From assembly GCA_947454585.1 (NCBI GenBank), contig CANGML010000130.1, positions 1 to 5,439 of the forward strand: a DNA stretch of 5,439 nt, given 5' to 3'. A program made the position numbers and the translations under genes. Source of the stretch: Comamonadaceae bacterium. GTDB lineage: Bacteria > Pseudomonadota > Gammaproteobacteria > Burkholderiales > Burkholderiaceae_C. Shown piece by piece: positions 1 through 5,439 of the stretch. The notes under the pieces were generated by a model that saw only the letters and a program-made list of their open reading frames with translations, did not search any database and was not told the DNA's origin. Numbering within the stretch: the first letter of the stretch is position 1; each line of letters starts with the position of its first letter.

Positions 1-348
1 ATCGCGTATGTGTACGACGAAGACGGCCAGTTCAGCAAGAAGTGCAACACCGCCATGGTCTCCATGGAAAAAGTGCTGACCACGGCTGAGCAAACCGACA
101 CCTTGCCTCGCGCCATTTGGCACCGCGACCAAGCGGACGAAGTGCAGCTCAAGAAGTTGCTCGAAGACCACCACCGTTGGACCGGCTCCAAGCGCGCCCG
201 CGACTTGCTGGACAACTGGGACACCGCGCGTGCCAAGTTCGTCAAAGTCTTCCCCAACGAATACAAGCGTGCTTTGGGTGAGTTGAACGCAGCCAAGACG
301 GCCAAAGCCCCTGCTGCTTCTGCCAAGAAGGCCGTGGCCGCCAAATAA
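1..348 (+). CDS. gltB: Glutamate synthase large (alpha) subunit, C-terminal end (5' partial)
   Basis: This is the last 115 codons of gltB; the frame is open at base 1 and stops with TAA at 346-348. The visible part begins [11 protein letters not shown] and continues through CNTAMV and [17 protein letters not shown] to [13 protein letters not shown]. These match the end of the GXGXG beta-helix domain that closes the large subunit of bacterial NADPH-dependent glutamate synthase. The amidotransferase, FMN and iron-sulfur regions would lie upstream. In the known enzyme this subunit hydrolyses glutamine and transfers the ammonia to 2-oxoglutarate in the cytoplasm, using electrons passed from GltD. 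The last 20 residues are half alanine and a quarter lysine, a low-complexity tail beyond the conserved domain. gltD follows after 14 bases, as expected for a gltBD operon. The identification rests on the conserved C-terminal motifs plus the neighbour. Confidence 0.93.
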   Translation: MAYVYDEDGQFSKKCNTAMVSMEKVLTTAEQTDTLPRAIWHRDQADEVQLKKLLEDHHRWTGSKRARDLLDNWDTARAKFVKVFPNEYKRALGELNAAKTAKAPAASAKKAVAAK

Positions 349-362
349 ATAGGATGTGAATC

Positions 363-1844
363 ATGGGAAAAATCACTGGCTTTATGGAAATTGAGCGCAT
401 CGAAGAGGGGTACAAGCCCGTCAAAGAGCGCTTGAAAAACTACGACGAATTTGTGATTGGTTTGGACGACCAACAGGCCAAGGCGCAAGCGGCGCGTTGC
501 ATGGACTGCGGCACACCGTTTTGTAACAACGGTTGCCCAGTCAACAACATCATTCCGGATTTCAACGAGTTGGTCTACCAAGCCGATTGGAAGAACGCGA
601 TTGATGTGCTGCACAGCACCAACAACTTTCCCGAATTCACGGGACGCATTTGCCCCGCCCCTTGCGAAGCGGCGTGCGTGGTGAACGTGAATGGCGATGC
701 GGTGGGCATCAAGTCCATCGAGCACGCCATCATCGACAAAGCGTGGTCCGAAGGCTGGGTGCTCCCCAAACCAGCCAAGCACAAGACCGGTAAAAAAGTA
801 GCAGTGGTCGGCGCTGGCCCTGCCGGCATGGCGGCTGCACAGCAGTTGGCACGTGTGGGCCACGACGTGACCTTGTTCGAAAAGAACGACCGCATCGGTG
901 GCTTGCTGCGCTATGGCATTCCAGACTTCAAGATGGAAAAGTCGCACATCGATCGCCGTGCTCAACAGCTCACAGCCGAAGGCGTGACCATCCGCACCGG
1001 CGTCATGGTGGGCGAATTGCCCAAGGGCTCTAAGGTCACCAATTGGGCCAAAGACACCATCAGCCCCGCTCAGCTGCAAAAAGACTTTGACGCCGTGTTG
1101 TTGACCGGTGGCTCTGAGCAGTCACGCGACTTGCCCGCCCCTGGTCGCGATTTGGCAGGCATTCACTTCGCGATGGAGTTCTTGCCCCAACAAAACAAGG
1201 TCAATGCTGGCGACAAGCTCAAAGAGCAATTGCGCGCCGATGGCAAACACGTGGTGGTGATTGGCGGTGGTGACACCGGCTCTGACTGCGTGGGCACCAG
1301 CACACGCCACGGTGCGGCCGGTGTGGTGCAGTTCGAAGTGATGCCCATGCCCCCCGAGCATGAAAACAAACCCTTGGTGTGGCCTTATTGGCCGCTCAAG
1401 TTGCGCACCAGCTCTAGCCACGACGAGAGCGCTGAAAAAGGCTTGCTCAAGCGCGAGTTCGCCATCTCCACCAAAGAGTTTGTGGGTCAGAACGGCCAAG
1501 TGACCGGCGTGAAAACCGTGCGCGTCGAATGGAAAGACGGCAAGATGGTTGAAGTGGCTGGTAGCGAAGAAATTATCAAGGCTGACCTCGTGTTGTTGGC
1601 GATGGGCTTTGTGAACCCTGTGGCCACTATTCTTGACGGTTTCGGCGTTGACAAAGACGCACGCGGCAACGCCAAGGCCACGACAGAATTCACGGGCGGC
1701 TACACCACCAATGTCAACAAAGTGTTTGCTGCGGGCGATATGCGCCGCGGTCAATCCTTGGTGGTGTGGGCCATCCGTGAAGGCCGTCAAGCGGCCCGTG
1801 CGGTGGACGAGTTCTTGATGGGCGCAAGTGACCTGCCTCGCTGA
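363..1844 (+). CDS. gltD: Glutamate synthase [NADPH] small (beta) subunit
   Basis: Complete 493-residue GltD, slightly longer than the roughly 470 residues of E. coli GltD. In the known enzyme it oxidises NADPH on FAD and passes electrons through iron-sulfur clusters to GltB, completing glutamine + 2-oxoglutarate to two glutamates. The N-terminal cluster-binding region has cysteines at 46, 49, 54 and 58 (C-x2-C-x4-C-x3-C) and at 97, 101 and 105. The FAD-binding Rossmann motif GAGPAG is at 150-155, followed by [13 protein letters not shown]. The NADPH-binding motif GGGDTG is at 301-306. The C-terminal FAD-contact motif [14 protein letters not shown] is at 458-471. All key residues look intact. 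The ATG at 363 has AGGA at 351-354 with an 8-base spacer, and the N-terminus ([12 protein letters not shown]) matches the family. It is co-transcribed with gltB by position, and a terminator-like hairpin follows. Confidence 0.97.
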   Translation: MGKITGFMEIERIEEGYKPVKERLKNYDEFVIGLDDQQAKAQAARCMDCGTPFCNNGCPVNNIIPDFNELVYQADWKNAIDVLHSTNNFPEFTGRICPAPCEAACVVNVNGDAVGIKSIEHAIIDKAWSEGWVLPKPAKHKTGKKVAVVGAGPAGMAAAQQLARVGHDVTLFEKNDRIGGLLRYGIPDFKMEKSHIDRRAQQLTAEGVTIRTGVMVGELPKGSKVTNWAKDTISPAQLQKDFDAVLLTGGSEQSRDLPAPGRDLAGIHFAMEFLPQQNKVNAGDKLKEQLRADGKHVVVIGGGDTGSDCVGTSTRHGAAGVVQFEVMPMPPEHENKPLVWPYWPLKLRTSSSHDESAEKGLLKREFAISTKEFVGQNGQVTGVKTVRVEWKDGKMVEVAGSEEIIKADLVLLAMGFVNPVATILDGFGVDKDARGNAKATTEFTGGYTTNVNKVFAAGDMRRGQSLVVWAIREGRQAARAVDEFLMGASDLPR

Positions 1845-1853
1845 TTTGTCCAT

Positions 1854-1878
1854 TTGCCAAGCCAGTCCAGGCTTGCAA
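1854..1878 (+). other. Imperfect inverted repeat after gltD
   Basis: The left arm TTGCCAAGCC (1854-1863) pairs with the right arm GGCTTGCAA (1870-1878), giving nine base pairs with one bulged C and a 6-base loop. It begins ten bases after the gltD stop. It is followed by TTAAAATAAC, not a T-run, so alone it does not look like an intrinsic terminator. It may be a 3'-end stabilising stem for the gltBD transcript, a protein-binding palindrome, or chance. Visible pairing is the only evidence. Confidence 0.4.
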
Positions 1879-1879
1879 T

Positions 1880-1885
1880 TAAAAT
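1880..1885 (+). promoter_or_regulatory. Possible -10 element (TAAAAT) upstream of mlaF
   Basis: TAAAAT matches the sigma-70 -10 consensus TATAAT at five of six positions and sits in the only AT-rich patch of the gltD-mlaF gap. No good -35 is at normal spacing: the best look-alike, TTGCCA at 1854-1859, would leave a 20-base spacer. If used, transcription would start near 1891-1893, so the mlaF leader would be little more than the hairpin at 1891-1922. This is a weak candidate, listed because no better promoter for the mla operon is visible here. Confidence 0.2.
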
Positions 1886-1890
1886 AACTG

Positions 1891-1928
1891 AAGCTGGCCT
1901 GTTGTCAACAACAGGTCGGCTTTTGTTT
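1891..1928 (+). terminator. Rho-independent terminator-like hairpin between gltD and mlaF
   Basis: The arms at 1891-1904 and 1909-1922 form a 14-base-pair stem (12 Watson-Crick pairs and two G-T wobbles) closed by the tetraloop TCAA. The inner seven pairs, CCTGTTG with CAACAGG, are perfect. The stem runs into the T-rich tract TTTTGTTT (1921-1928). This is the classic form of an intrinsic terminator and would end the gltBD transcript. The tract ends only two bases before the mlaF ATG at 1931, so the structure also occupies the whole leader of mlaF. It could therefore act as an attenuator or as a 5' stem on the mla mRNA. The structure is seen directly; its activity is inferred. Confidence 0.8.
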
Positions 1929-1930
1929 CT

Positions 1931-2764
1931 ATGACCCCTACTTCTTCATTACCTGCCCATCCCGAGTCCTTGGTCGAACTGCACGATGTGCGTTTTGGCT
2001 ACGGCGAGCGCGTGATTTTGGACGGCATCACGCTGACCATTCCGCGCGGCAAAGTCACGGCCCTGATGGGGGCTTCGGGCGGCGGTAAGACGACGGTGTT
2101 ACGCCTGATCGGTGGGCAATACCGGGCGCAATCGGGCAGCCTGACGTTTGATGGCCAAGAAGTGGCCTCCCTCAATGCGACCGATTTGTACGCTGTGCGG
2201 CGTCGCATGGGCATGCTGTTCCAGTTTGGCGCGTTGTTCACTGACTTGAGCGTGTTTGACAACGTGGCTTTTCCCTTACGCGAACACACCGACTTGAGCG
2301 AATCCATGATTCGCGACATCGTGTTGATGAAGCTCGAAGCTGTGGGTTTGCGCGGTGCGCGCGATTTGATGCCCAGCGAAGTCTCGGGCGGGATGGCGCG
2401 TCGCGTTGCCTTGGCGCGTGCCATGGCCTTGGACCCTGAGTTGGTGATGTACGACGAACCCTTTGCAGGCCTAGACCCTATTTCTCTCGGCACGGCCGCC
2501 CGTTTGATACGCCAACTCAACGACACCTTGGGCTTGACCAGCGTCATCGTGTCGCACGATTTGGATGAGACCTTCCACATTGCAGACCAGGTGATTGTGT
2601 TGGCCAACGGCAAGATCGCGGCGCAGGGCACCCCTGACGAGGTGCGACACAGCAACGACCCCTTGGTCAAGCAATTTGTCACCGCAGCCCCCGATGGTCC
2701 GGTGCGTTTTCACTACCCCGGCCCCTCTGTGGCGCAAGACTTTGGTGTGGAGGGCGAGGCATGA
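1931..2764 (+). CDS. mlaF: Phospholipid transport ABC ATPase MlaF
   Basis: A 277-residue ATP-binding subunit of the inner-membrane MlaFEDB complex, which powers phospholipid movement between inner membrane and periplasm. The nucleotide-binding domain is complete: Walker A GASGGGKT at 47-54, Q-loop glutamine 98, signature VSGGM at 151-155 (V in place of the usual L), Walker B LVMYDEP at 171-177 with D175 and E176, and H-loop histidine 209. Family-typical stretches include [19 protein letters not shown] (95-113) and [21 protein letters not shown] (138-158). After the ATPase core comes the MlaF-type C-terminal extension, with DGPVRFHYP at 255-263. In the E. coli complex this extension contacts the partner subunit and MlaB. 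ATG 1931 is the most upstream usable start: the frame reaches a stop at 1889-1891 with no other start between. It has no Shine-Dalgarno sequence, only a U-rich leader. The stop overlaps the mlaE start (ATGA). Confidence 0.96.
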   Translation: MTPTSSLPAHPESLVELHDVRFGYGERVILDGITLTIPRGKVTALMGASGGGKTTVLRLIGGQYRAQSGSLTFDGQEVASLNATDLYAVRRRMGMLFQFGALFTDLSVFDNVAFPLREHTDLSESMIRDIVLMKLEAVGLRGARDLMPSEVSGGMARRVALARAMALDPELVMYDEPFAGLDPISLGTAARLIRQLNDTLGLTSVIVSHDLDETFHIADQVIVLANGKIAAQGTPDEVRHSNDPLVKQFVTAAPDGPVRFHYPGPSVAQDFGVEGEA

Positions 2765-3537
2765 GCTTCATTGCCAACCTAGGTTTTGCCATTCGCAGTT
2801 ACCTCGCCGGTTTGGGGTTGGGTGCGCGCTTGTTCATTCGTTTGATGGGCTTGTTTGGCAGCAACATGCGCCGTTTTGGCTTGGTGCGCGACCAAGTGCA
2901 TTTCTTGGGTAATTACTCCTTGGCCATCATCGCCGTCTCGGGTTTGTTTGTCGGTTTTGTGCTGAGCTTGCAGGGCTACTACACCTTGCAACGCTACGGC
3001 TCGTCGGAGGCCTTAGGCTTGTTGGTCGCGCTGAGTTTGGTGCGTGAACTCGGGCCAGTGGTCAGTGCCTTGTTGTTTGCCGGTCGCGCCGGCACTTCTC
3101 TGACTGCCGAAATTGGTTTGATGAAGGCGGGCGAACAACTCAGCGCCATGGACATGATGGCCGTTGACCCCGTGCGCCGCATTTTGGCGCCGCGTTTTTG
3201 GGGCGGCATCATTGCTTTGCCGTTGCTCTCGGCCGTGTTCAGTGCCGTGGGGATTTTGGGTGGCTGGATGGTGGGCGTGCTGATGATTGGCGTGGACGCC
3301 GGCTCGTTCTGGAGCCAAATGCAAGGTGGCGTCGACGTTTGGAAAGACGTGGGCAATGGCGTGGTCAAGAGCATCGTGTTTGGTGTGACCGTCACGTTTG
3401 TGGCGCTGTTGCAAGGCTATGAAGCCCAGCCCACGCCCGAAGGTGTTTCGCGTGCGACGACCAAGACGGTCGTGGTCGCTTCGTTGGCGGTGTTGGGGTT
3501 GGACTTCATCCTCACCGCCCTGATGTTCAGTATTTGA
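2761..3537 (+). CDS. mlaE: Phospholipid transport ABC permease MlaE
   Basis: A 258-residue integral inner-membrane permease of the MlaE/DUF140 family, close to the 260 residues of the E. coli protein. An amphipathic N-terminal region (about 1-45) precedes hydrophobic segments at roughly 52-72, 84-108, 146-176, 203-220 and 236-256, in line with the five-helix MlaE fold. Family hallmarks are [19 protein letters not shown] (93-111), [18 protein letters not shown] (116-133) with the VDPVRR that follows, [13 protein letters not shown] (144-156), and [20 protein letters not shown] (219-238). Two copies are known to form the core on which the MlaD ring sits and through which phospholipid passes. The start at 2761 lies inside the mlaF stop (4-base ATGA overlap), with a good GGAGGG at 2749-2754, so translation is probably coupled to mlaF. 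The gene ends in two consecutive TGA codons (3535-3540). Confidence 0.97.
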   Translation: MSFIANLGFAIRSYLAGLGLGARLFIRLMGLFGSNMRRFGLVRDQVHFLGNYSLAIIAVSGLFVGFVLSLQGYYTLQRYGSSEALGLLVALSLVRELGPVVSALLFAGRAGTSLTAEIGLMKAGEQLSAMDMMAVDPVRRILAPRFWGGIIALPLLSAVFSAVGILGGWMVGVLMIGVDAGSFWSQMQGGVDVWKDVGNGVVKSIVFGVTVTFVALLQGYEAQPTPEGVSRATTKTVVVASLAVLGLDFILTALMFSI

Positions 3538-3552
3538 TGAATCGAGGAAGCT

Positions 3553-4026
3553 ATGCAACGCTCCAAAGTTGATGTATGGGTCGGTTTGTTTGTGCTCTTG
3601 GGCGCAGCGGCCATATTATTTTTAGCCTTGAAGTCCGCCAATTTGTTGAGCATGAGCTTTGAGTCCAATTATTTGGTCAGCGCGCGCTTTGACAACATTG
3701 GGGGCCTCAAGCGCCAAGCCGCCGTGAAGAGCGCGGGTGTGGTGGTGGGGCGCGTGGAGTCGGTCAAATTTGATGACAAAACATTCCAAGCGACCGTGAC
3801 GTTGAGCATTGAGAGCCGTTACCAATTTCCCAAAGACAGCTCCTTGAAAATTCTCACCAGCGGCTTGTTGGGTGAGCAATACATTGGCATTGAAGCCGGT
3901 GCCGAAGCGGACAACTTGGCCAACGGAGACCGCATTCAAGCCACGCAATCAGCCGTGGTGCTAGAAAACCTGATCAGCCAGTTCTTGTACAACAAGGCAG
4001 CAGAGCCAGAAAAGGGAGCCAAGTGA
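3553..4026 (+). CDS. mlaD: MCE-domain phospholipid-binding protein MlaD
   Basis: A 157-residue single-pass inner-membrane protein. After a short cytoplasmic start (MQRSKVDVW), residues 8-27 form the membrane anchor, and a periplasmic MCE domain spans about 39-117. Diagnostic MCE and MlaD features are FDNIGGLKRQAAVKSAGVVV (46-65), the pore-loop motif TSGLLGEQYIGI (102-113), and the C-terminal helix SAVVLENLISQFLY (133-146). In the known complex six MlaD subunits form a ring on MlaE whose greasy central pore exchanges phospholipid with MlaC. The protein stops soon after the helix, with a short KAAEPEKGAK tail, whereas E. coli MlaD (183 residues) has a longer low-complexity extension. The start is supported by GAGGAAG at 3544-3550, 15 bases after mlaE. 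The stop overlaps the mlaA start by one base. Confidence 0.96.
   Translation: MQRSKVDVWVGLFVLLGAAAILFLALKSANLLSMSFESNYLVSARFDNIGGLKRQAAVKSAGVVVGRVESVKFDDKTFQATVTLSIESRYQFPKDSSLKILTSGLLGEQYIGIEAGAEADNLANGDRIQATQSAVVLENLISQFLYNKAAEPEKGAK
4014..4018 (+). promoter_or_regulatory. Ribosome-binding site deciding the mlaA start
   Basis: GGGAG lies in the last codons of mlaD. It leaves a 7-base spacer to ATG 4026 but only 4 bases to the in-frame GTG 4023, which favours the ATG as the mlaA start. Confidence 0.6.
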
Positions 4027-4781
4027 TGTTGCTGTGCTCACCACGTGGGATGGCGATGGTCGCGGTGGCGGCTTGGTTGGCATTGGCTGCTGGCTGTGCC
4101 TCCGGTCCGAATGCCAACCCCAAAGATCCTTTAGAGCCCATGAACCGCAGTATCAGCAAGTTCAACGAGTCGTTGGATGACAACGTGCTCAAACCTGCGG
4201 CCAAGGGCTATCGCGATGTCACGCCTCAGCTGGTGCAAACCGGCGTGCATAACGTGTTCAACAACTTGTCGGATATTTGGTCCACGGTGAACAATGGCTT
4301 GCAACTCAAAGGGCGCGACACGGCAGAGTCTTTGATGCGCTCGGTGGTCAACAGCGTGTTGGGTATCTACGGCATATTTGATGTCGCCACTGAAATTGGC
4401 CTAGAGCGACACCCCGAAGACTTTGGACAAACCTTAGCCGTGTGGGGGGTGCCCAACGGTCCCTATGTGGTGTTGCCCTTGTTTGGGCCATCTACCCTGC
4501 GCGACACGGCCGGTATGCCCGTCGACACGTCGGTGGACTTTGTGCGCAACCTCGACCACATCGCCACCCGCAACAGTGCCTTGGGCGTGCGCATCATAGA
4601 CAAACGCGCAAGCCTTTTGGATGCCGGTAATTTGTTGTCTGAGGCGGCGATCGACAAGTACACGTTCACACGTGACGCTTATTTGCAATACCGCCGCAAC
4701 CAGGTGTATGACGGCAATCCGCCCGACGAAGTCGACGCAGTCGATCCCAGCGCCGAACCCACCTCGCCGTCAGCCAAGTAA
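4026..4781 (+). CDS. mlaA: Outer-membrane phospholipid-removal lipoprotein MlaA (VacJ)
   Basis: A 251-residue VacJ-family lipoprotein, the same length as E. coli MlaA. It has a lipoprotein signal peptide with lipobox LAAGC at 20-24, so Cys24 should be lipidated; the next residue is Ala, not Asp, which fits outer-membrane sorting. Family motifs are DPLEPMNR (34-41), the VVNSVLGIYGIFDVATEIGL region (107-126), GVPNGPYVVLPLFGPSTLRD (141-160), and KRASLLDAGNLL (193-204). MlaA is known to sit in the outer membrane, usually with a porin, and to extract phospholipids from the outer leaflet and hand them to MlaC. The C-terminus ends in an acidic, Pro/Ser-rich tail (about 229-251). ATG 4026 is preferred over GTG 4023 by spacing from GGGAG. 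It overlaps the mlaD stop (TGATG), suggesting coupled translation. In E. coli mlaA is unlinked to the other mla genes; here it sits between mlaD and mlaC. Confidence 0.95.
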   Translation: MLLCSPRGMAMVAVAAWLALAAGCASGPNANPKDPLEPMNRSISKFNESLDDNVLKPAAKGYRDVTPQLVQTGVHNVFNNLSDIWSTVNNGLQLKGRDTAESLMRSVVNSVLGIYGIFDVATEIGLERHPEDFGQTLAVWGVPNGPYVVLPLFGPSTLRDTAGMPVDTSVDFVRNLDHIATRNSALGVRIIDKRASLLDAGNLLSEAAIDKYTFTRDAYLQYRRNQVYDGNPPDEVDAVDPSAEPTSPSAK

Positions 4782-4831
4782 GCGGCTCAGGCGTTGTTGA
4801 ATCAGCTTTGAATTTATTGGACCTTGAAATC

Positions 4832-5439
4832 ATGAATCGCTTCTTGTCTCGCCGCTCTTTTTCTGTTTTGGCATGTATGGCTGTTCTTGCTTTGGGCATG
4901 ACAGGCCTTGCGCGTGCGGCTGATGAAGCGGCGGATGCCTTCATCAAGCGTGTGTCTTCGGACATCTTGGACGCCATCAAGGCCGACAAGTCCATCAAAA
5001 ACGGCGACATCAACAAGATCATCACCTTGGTCGATCAACGCGTGATGCCCCACGTCAACTTTTCGCGGATGACAGCCTCAGCCACTGGGCCAGCATGGCG
5101 ACAAGCCACCCCTGAACAGCAAAAGCGTTTGCAAGAAGAGTTCAAAACTTTGCTGGTCCGCACCTACTCGGGGGCTTTGGGTCAGGTGAGCGATCAAACC
5201 ATTGCGCTCAAGCCTTTGCGTGCGGCTGCTGACGATAAGGAAGTCTTGGTGCGAACCGAAGTGCGCGGCAAAGGCGACCCCATCCAACTGGACTACCGCG
5301 TCGAGAAGTCGGCGGATGGCGCTTGGAAGGTCTACAACATGAATGTCATGGGCATTTGGTTGGTCGAAAACTACAAAACCCAGTTTGCGCAAGAAATCAA
5401 CACCAAGGGCATGGATGGTCTGATCTCCAGCCTGTCTGA
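4832..5439 (+). CDS. mlaC: Periplasmic phospholipid carrier MlaC (3' partial)
   Basis: An open frame of 202 codons plus two bases that runs off the window, so only the last few residues are missing (E. coli MlaC has 211). Residues 1-29 form a signal peptide, MNRFLSRRSF then a hydrophobic stretch to LARA, with likely cleavage after Ala29. SRRSF (6-10) resembles a twin-arginine signal. The mature part matches the MlaC/Ttg2D family: ITLVDQRVMPHVNF (64-77), ATPEQQKRLQEEFKTLLVRT (92-111) with YSGAL after it, IQLDYRVEK (151-159), GAWKVYNMNVMGIWLVENY (163-181), and NTKGMDGLISSL (190-201). MlaC is known to carry phospholipid across the periplasm between MlaA and MlaD. ATG 4832 lies 50 bases after mlaA and has only a weak GGA at 4819-4821, the poorest coupling among the clustered genes from mlaF onward. 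The final TGA of the window is out of frame and is not its stop. Confidence 0.95.
   Translation, partial: MNRFLSRRSFSVLACMAVLALGMTGLARAADEAADAFIKRVSSDILDAIKADKSIKNGDINKIITLVDQRVMPHVNFSRMTASATGPAWRQATPEQQKRLQEEFKTLLVRTYSGALGQVSDQTIALKPLRAAADDKEVLVRTEVRGKGDPIQLDYRVEKSADGAWKVYNMNVMGIWLVENYKTQFAQEINTKGMDGLISSLS

Noticed and set aside
1122..1853. Long minus-strand open frame (243 codons) opposite gltD
   Set aside because: It mirrors the codon pattern of an intact, conserved gltD, is rich in His/Ala/Val as expected for an antisense shadow, and resembles no protein I know.
1931..1990. Downstream mlaF starts (TTG 1970 or GTG 1988) to explain the missing Shine-Dalgarno
   Set aside because: Neither has a better ribosome-binding site, and the later one would trim into the first strand of the ATPase domain, so ATG 1931 remains the best choice.
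1999..2682. Minus-strand open frame (227 codons) opposite mlaF
   Set aside because: It lies wholly inside the well-conserved mlaF, with a composition typical of reverse-strand readings of GC-rich genes and no recognisable domain.
3535..3540. Tandem TGATGA at the end of mlaE as a possible recoding or regulatory site
   Set aside because: Two stops in a row are a common fail-safe; the protein already ends at the family's normal C-terminus (LTALMFSI).
2994..3558. Two overlapping minus-strand open frames opposite mlaE (2994-3395 and 3013-3558)
   Set aside because: Both are shadows of mlaE; they are His- or Pro/Thr-rich without domains.
4023..4025. GTG as the mlaA start
   Set aside because: It lies only 4 bases from GGGAG, whereas ATG 4026 directly after it has a 7-base spacer; the signal peptide is unaffected either way.
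5078..5392. Minus-strand open frame (104 codons) opposite mlaC
   Set aside because: It lies inside conserved mlaC coding sequence and has no recognisable motif.
5437..5439. TGA at the very end of the window as the mlaC stop codon
   Set aside because: From ATG 4832 the frame reads ...CTG TCT GA at 5432-5439, so this TGA is out of frame. The family-typical KGMDGLISSL ending is in the open frame, so mlaC continues past the edge.

Overview
The window reads as an ordinary, well-kept stretch of chromosome from a betaproteobacterium, most likely of the Burkholderiales and perhaps family Comamonadaceae. That placement rests on the gene order (gltB-gltD followed by mlaF-mlaE-mlaD-mlaA-mlaC, with the lipoprotein gene mlaA inside the mla cluster), on the protein sequences, and on moderately GC-rich DNA with heavy use of TTG for leucine. 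It is my recognition, not a database result. All genes lie on the plus strand, and coding sequence fills nearly everything. I see no mobile element, CRISPR array, tRNA, rRNA or phage signal.

Left part (1-1844): the 3' end of gltB (large subunit of NADPH glutamate synthase), then after 14 bases the complete gltD (small subunit). Together they make GOGAT, which converts glutamine plus 2-oxoglutarate into two glutamates.

Junction (1845-1930): an 86-base intergenic region with an imperfect hairpin at 1854-1878 and a strong terminator-like hairpin at 1891-1922 with a T-rich tail. The tail ends two bases before the mlaF start codon, so mlaF has no visible Shine-Dalgarno sequence. This is the least conventional part of the window.

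Right part (1931-5439): a tightly packed operon for the Mla system, which moves phospholipids between the outer and inner membranes and maintains outer-membrane lipid asymmetry. MlaF (ATPase), MlaE (permease) and MlaD (MCE-domain ring protein) form the inner-membrane complex. MlaA is the outer-membrane lipoprotein and MlaC the periplasmic carrier. mlaF/mlaE overlap by 4 bases, mlaE/mlaD are 15 bases apart, mlaD/mlaA overlap by 1 base, and mlaA/mlaC are 50 bases apart. mlaC remains open at the window edge, so its last residues are missing. The STAS-domain subunit MlaB is not in the window and is expected just downstream.

I found no sign of an undescribed system. The points worth a second look are the gltD-mlaF junction, a twin-arginine-like signal peptide on MlaC, and a few smaller departures from the E. 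coli proteins.
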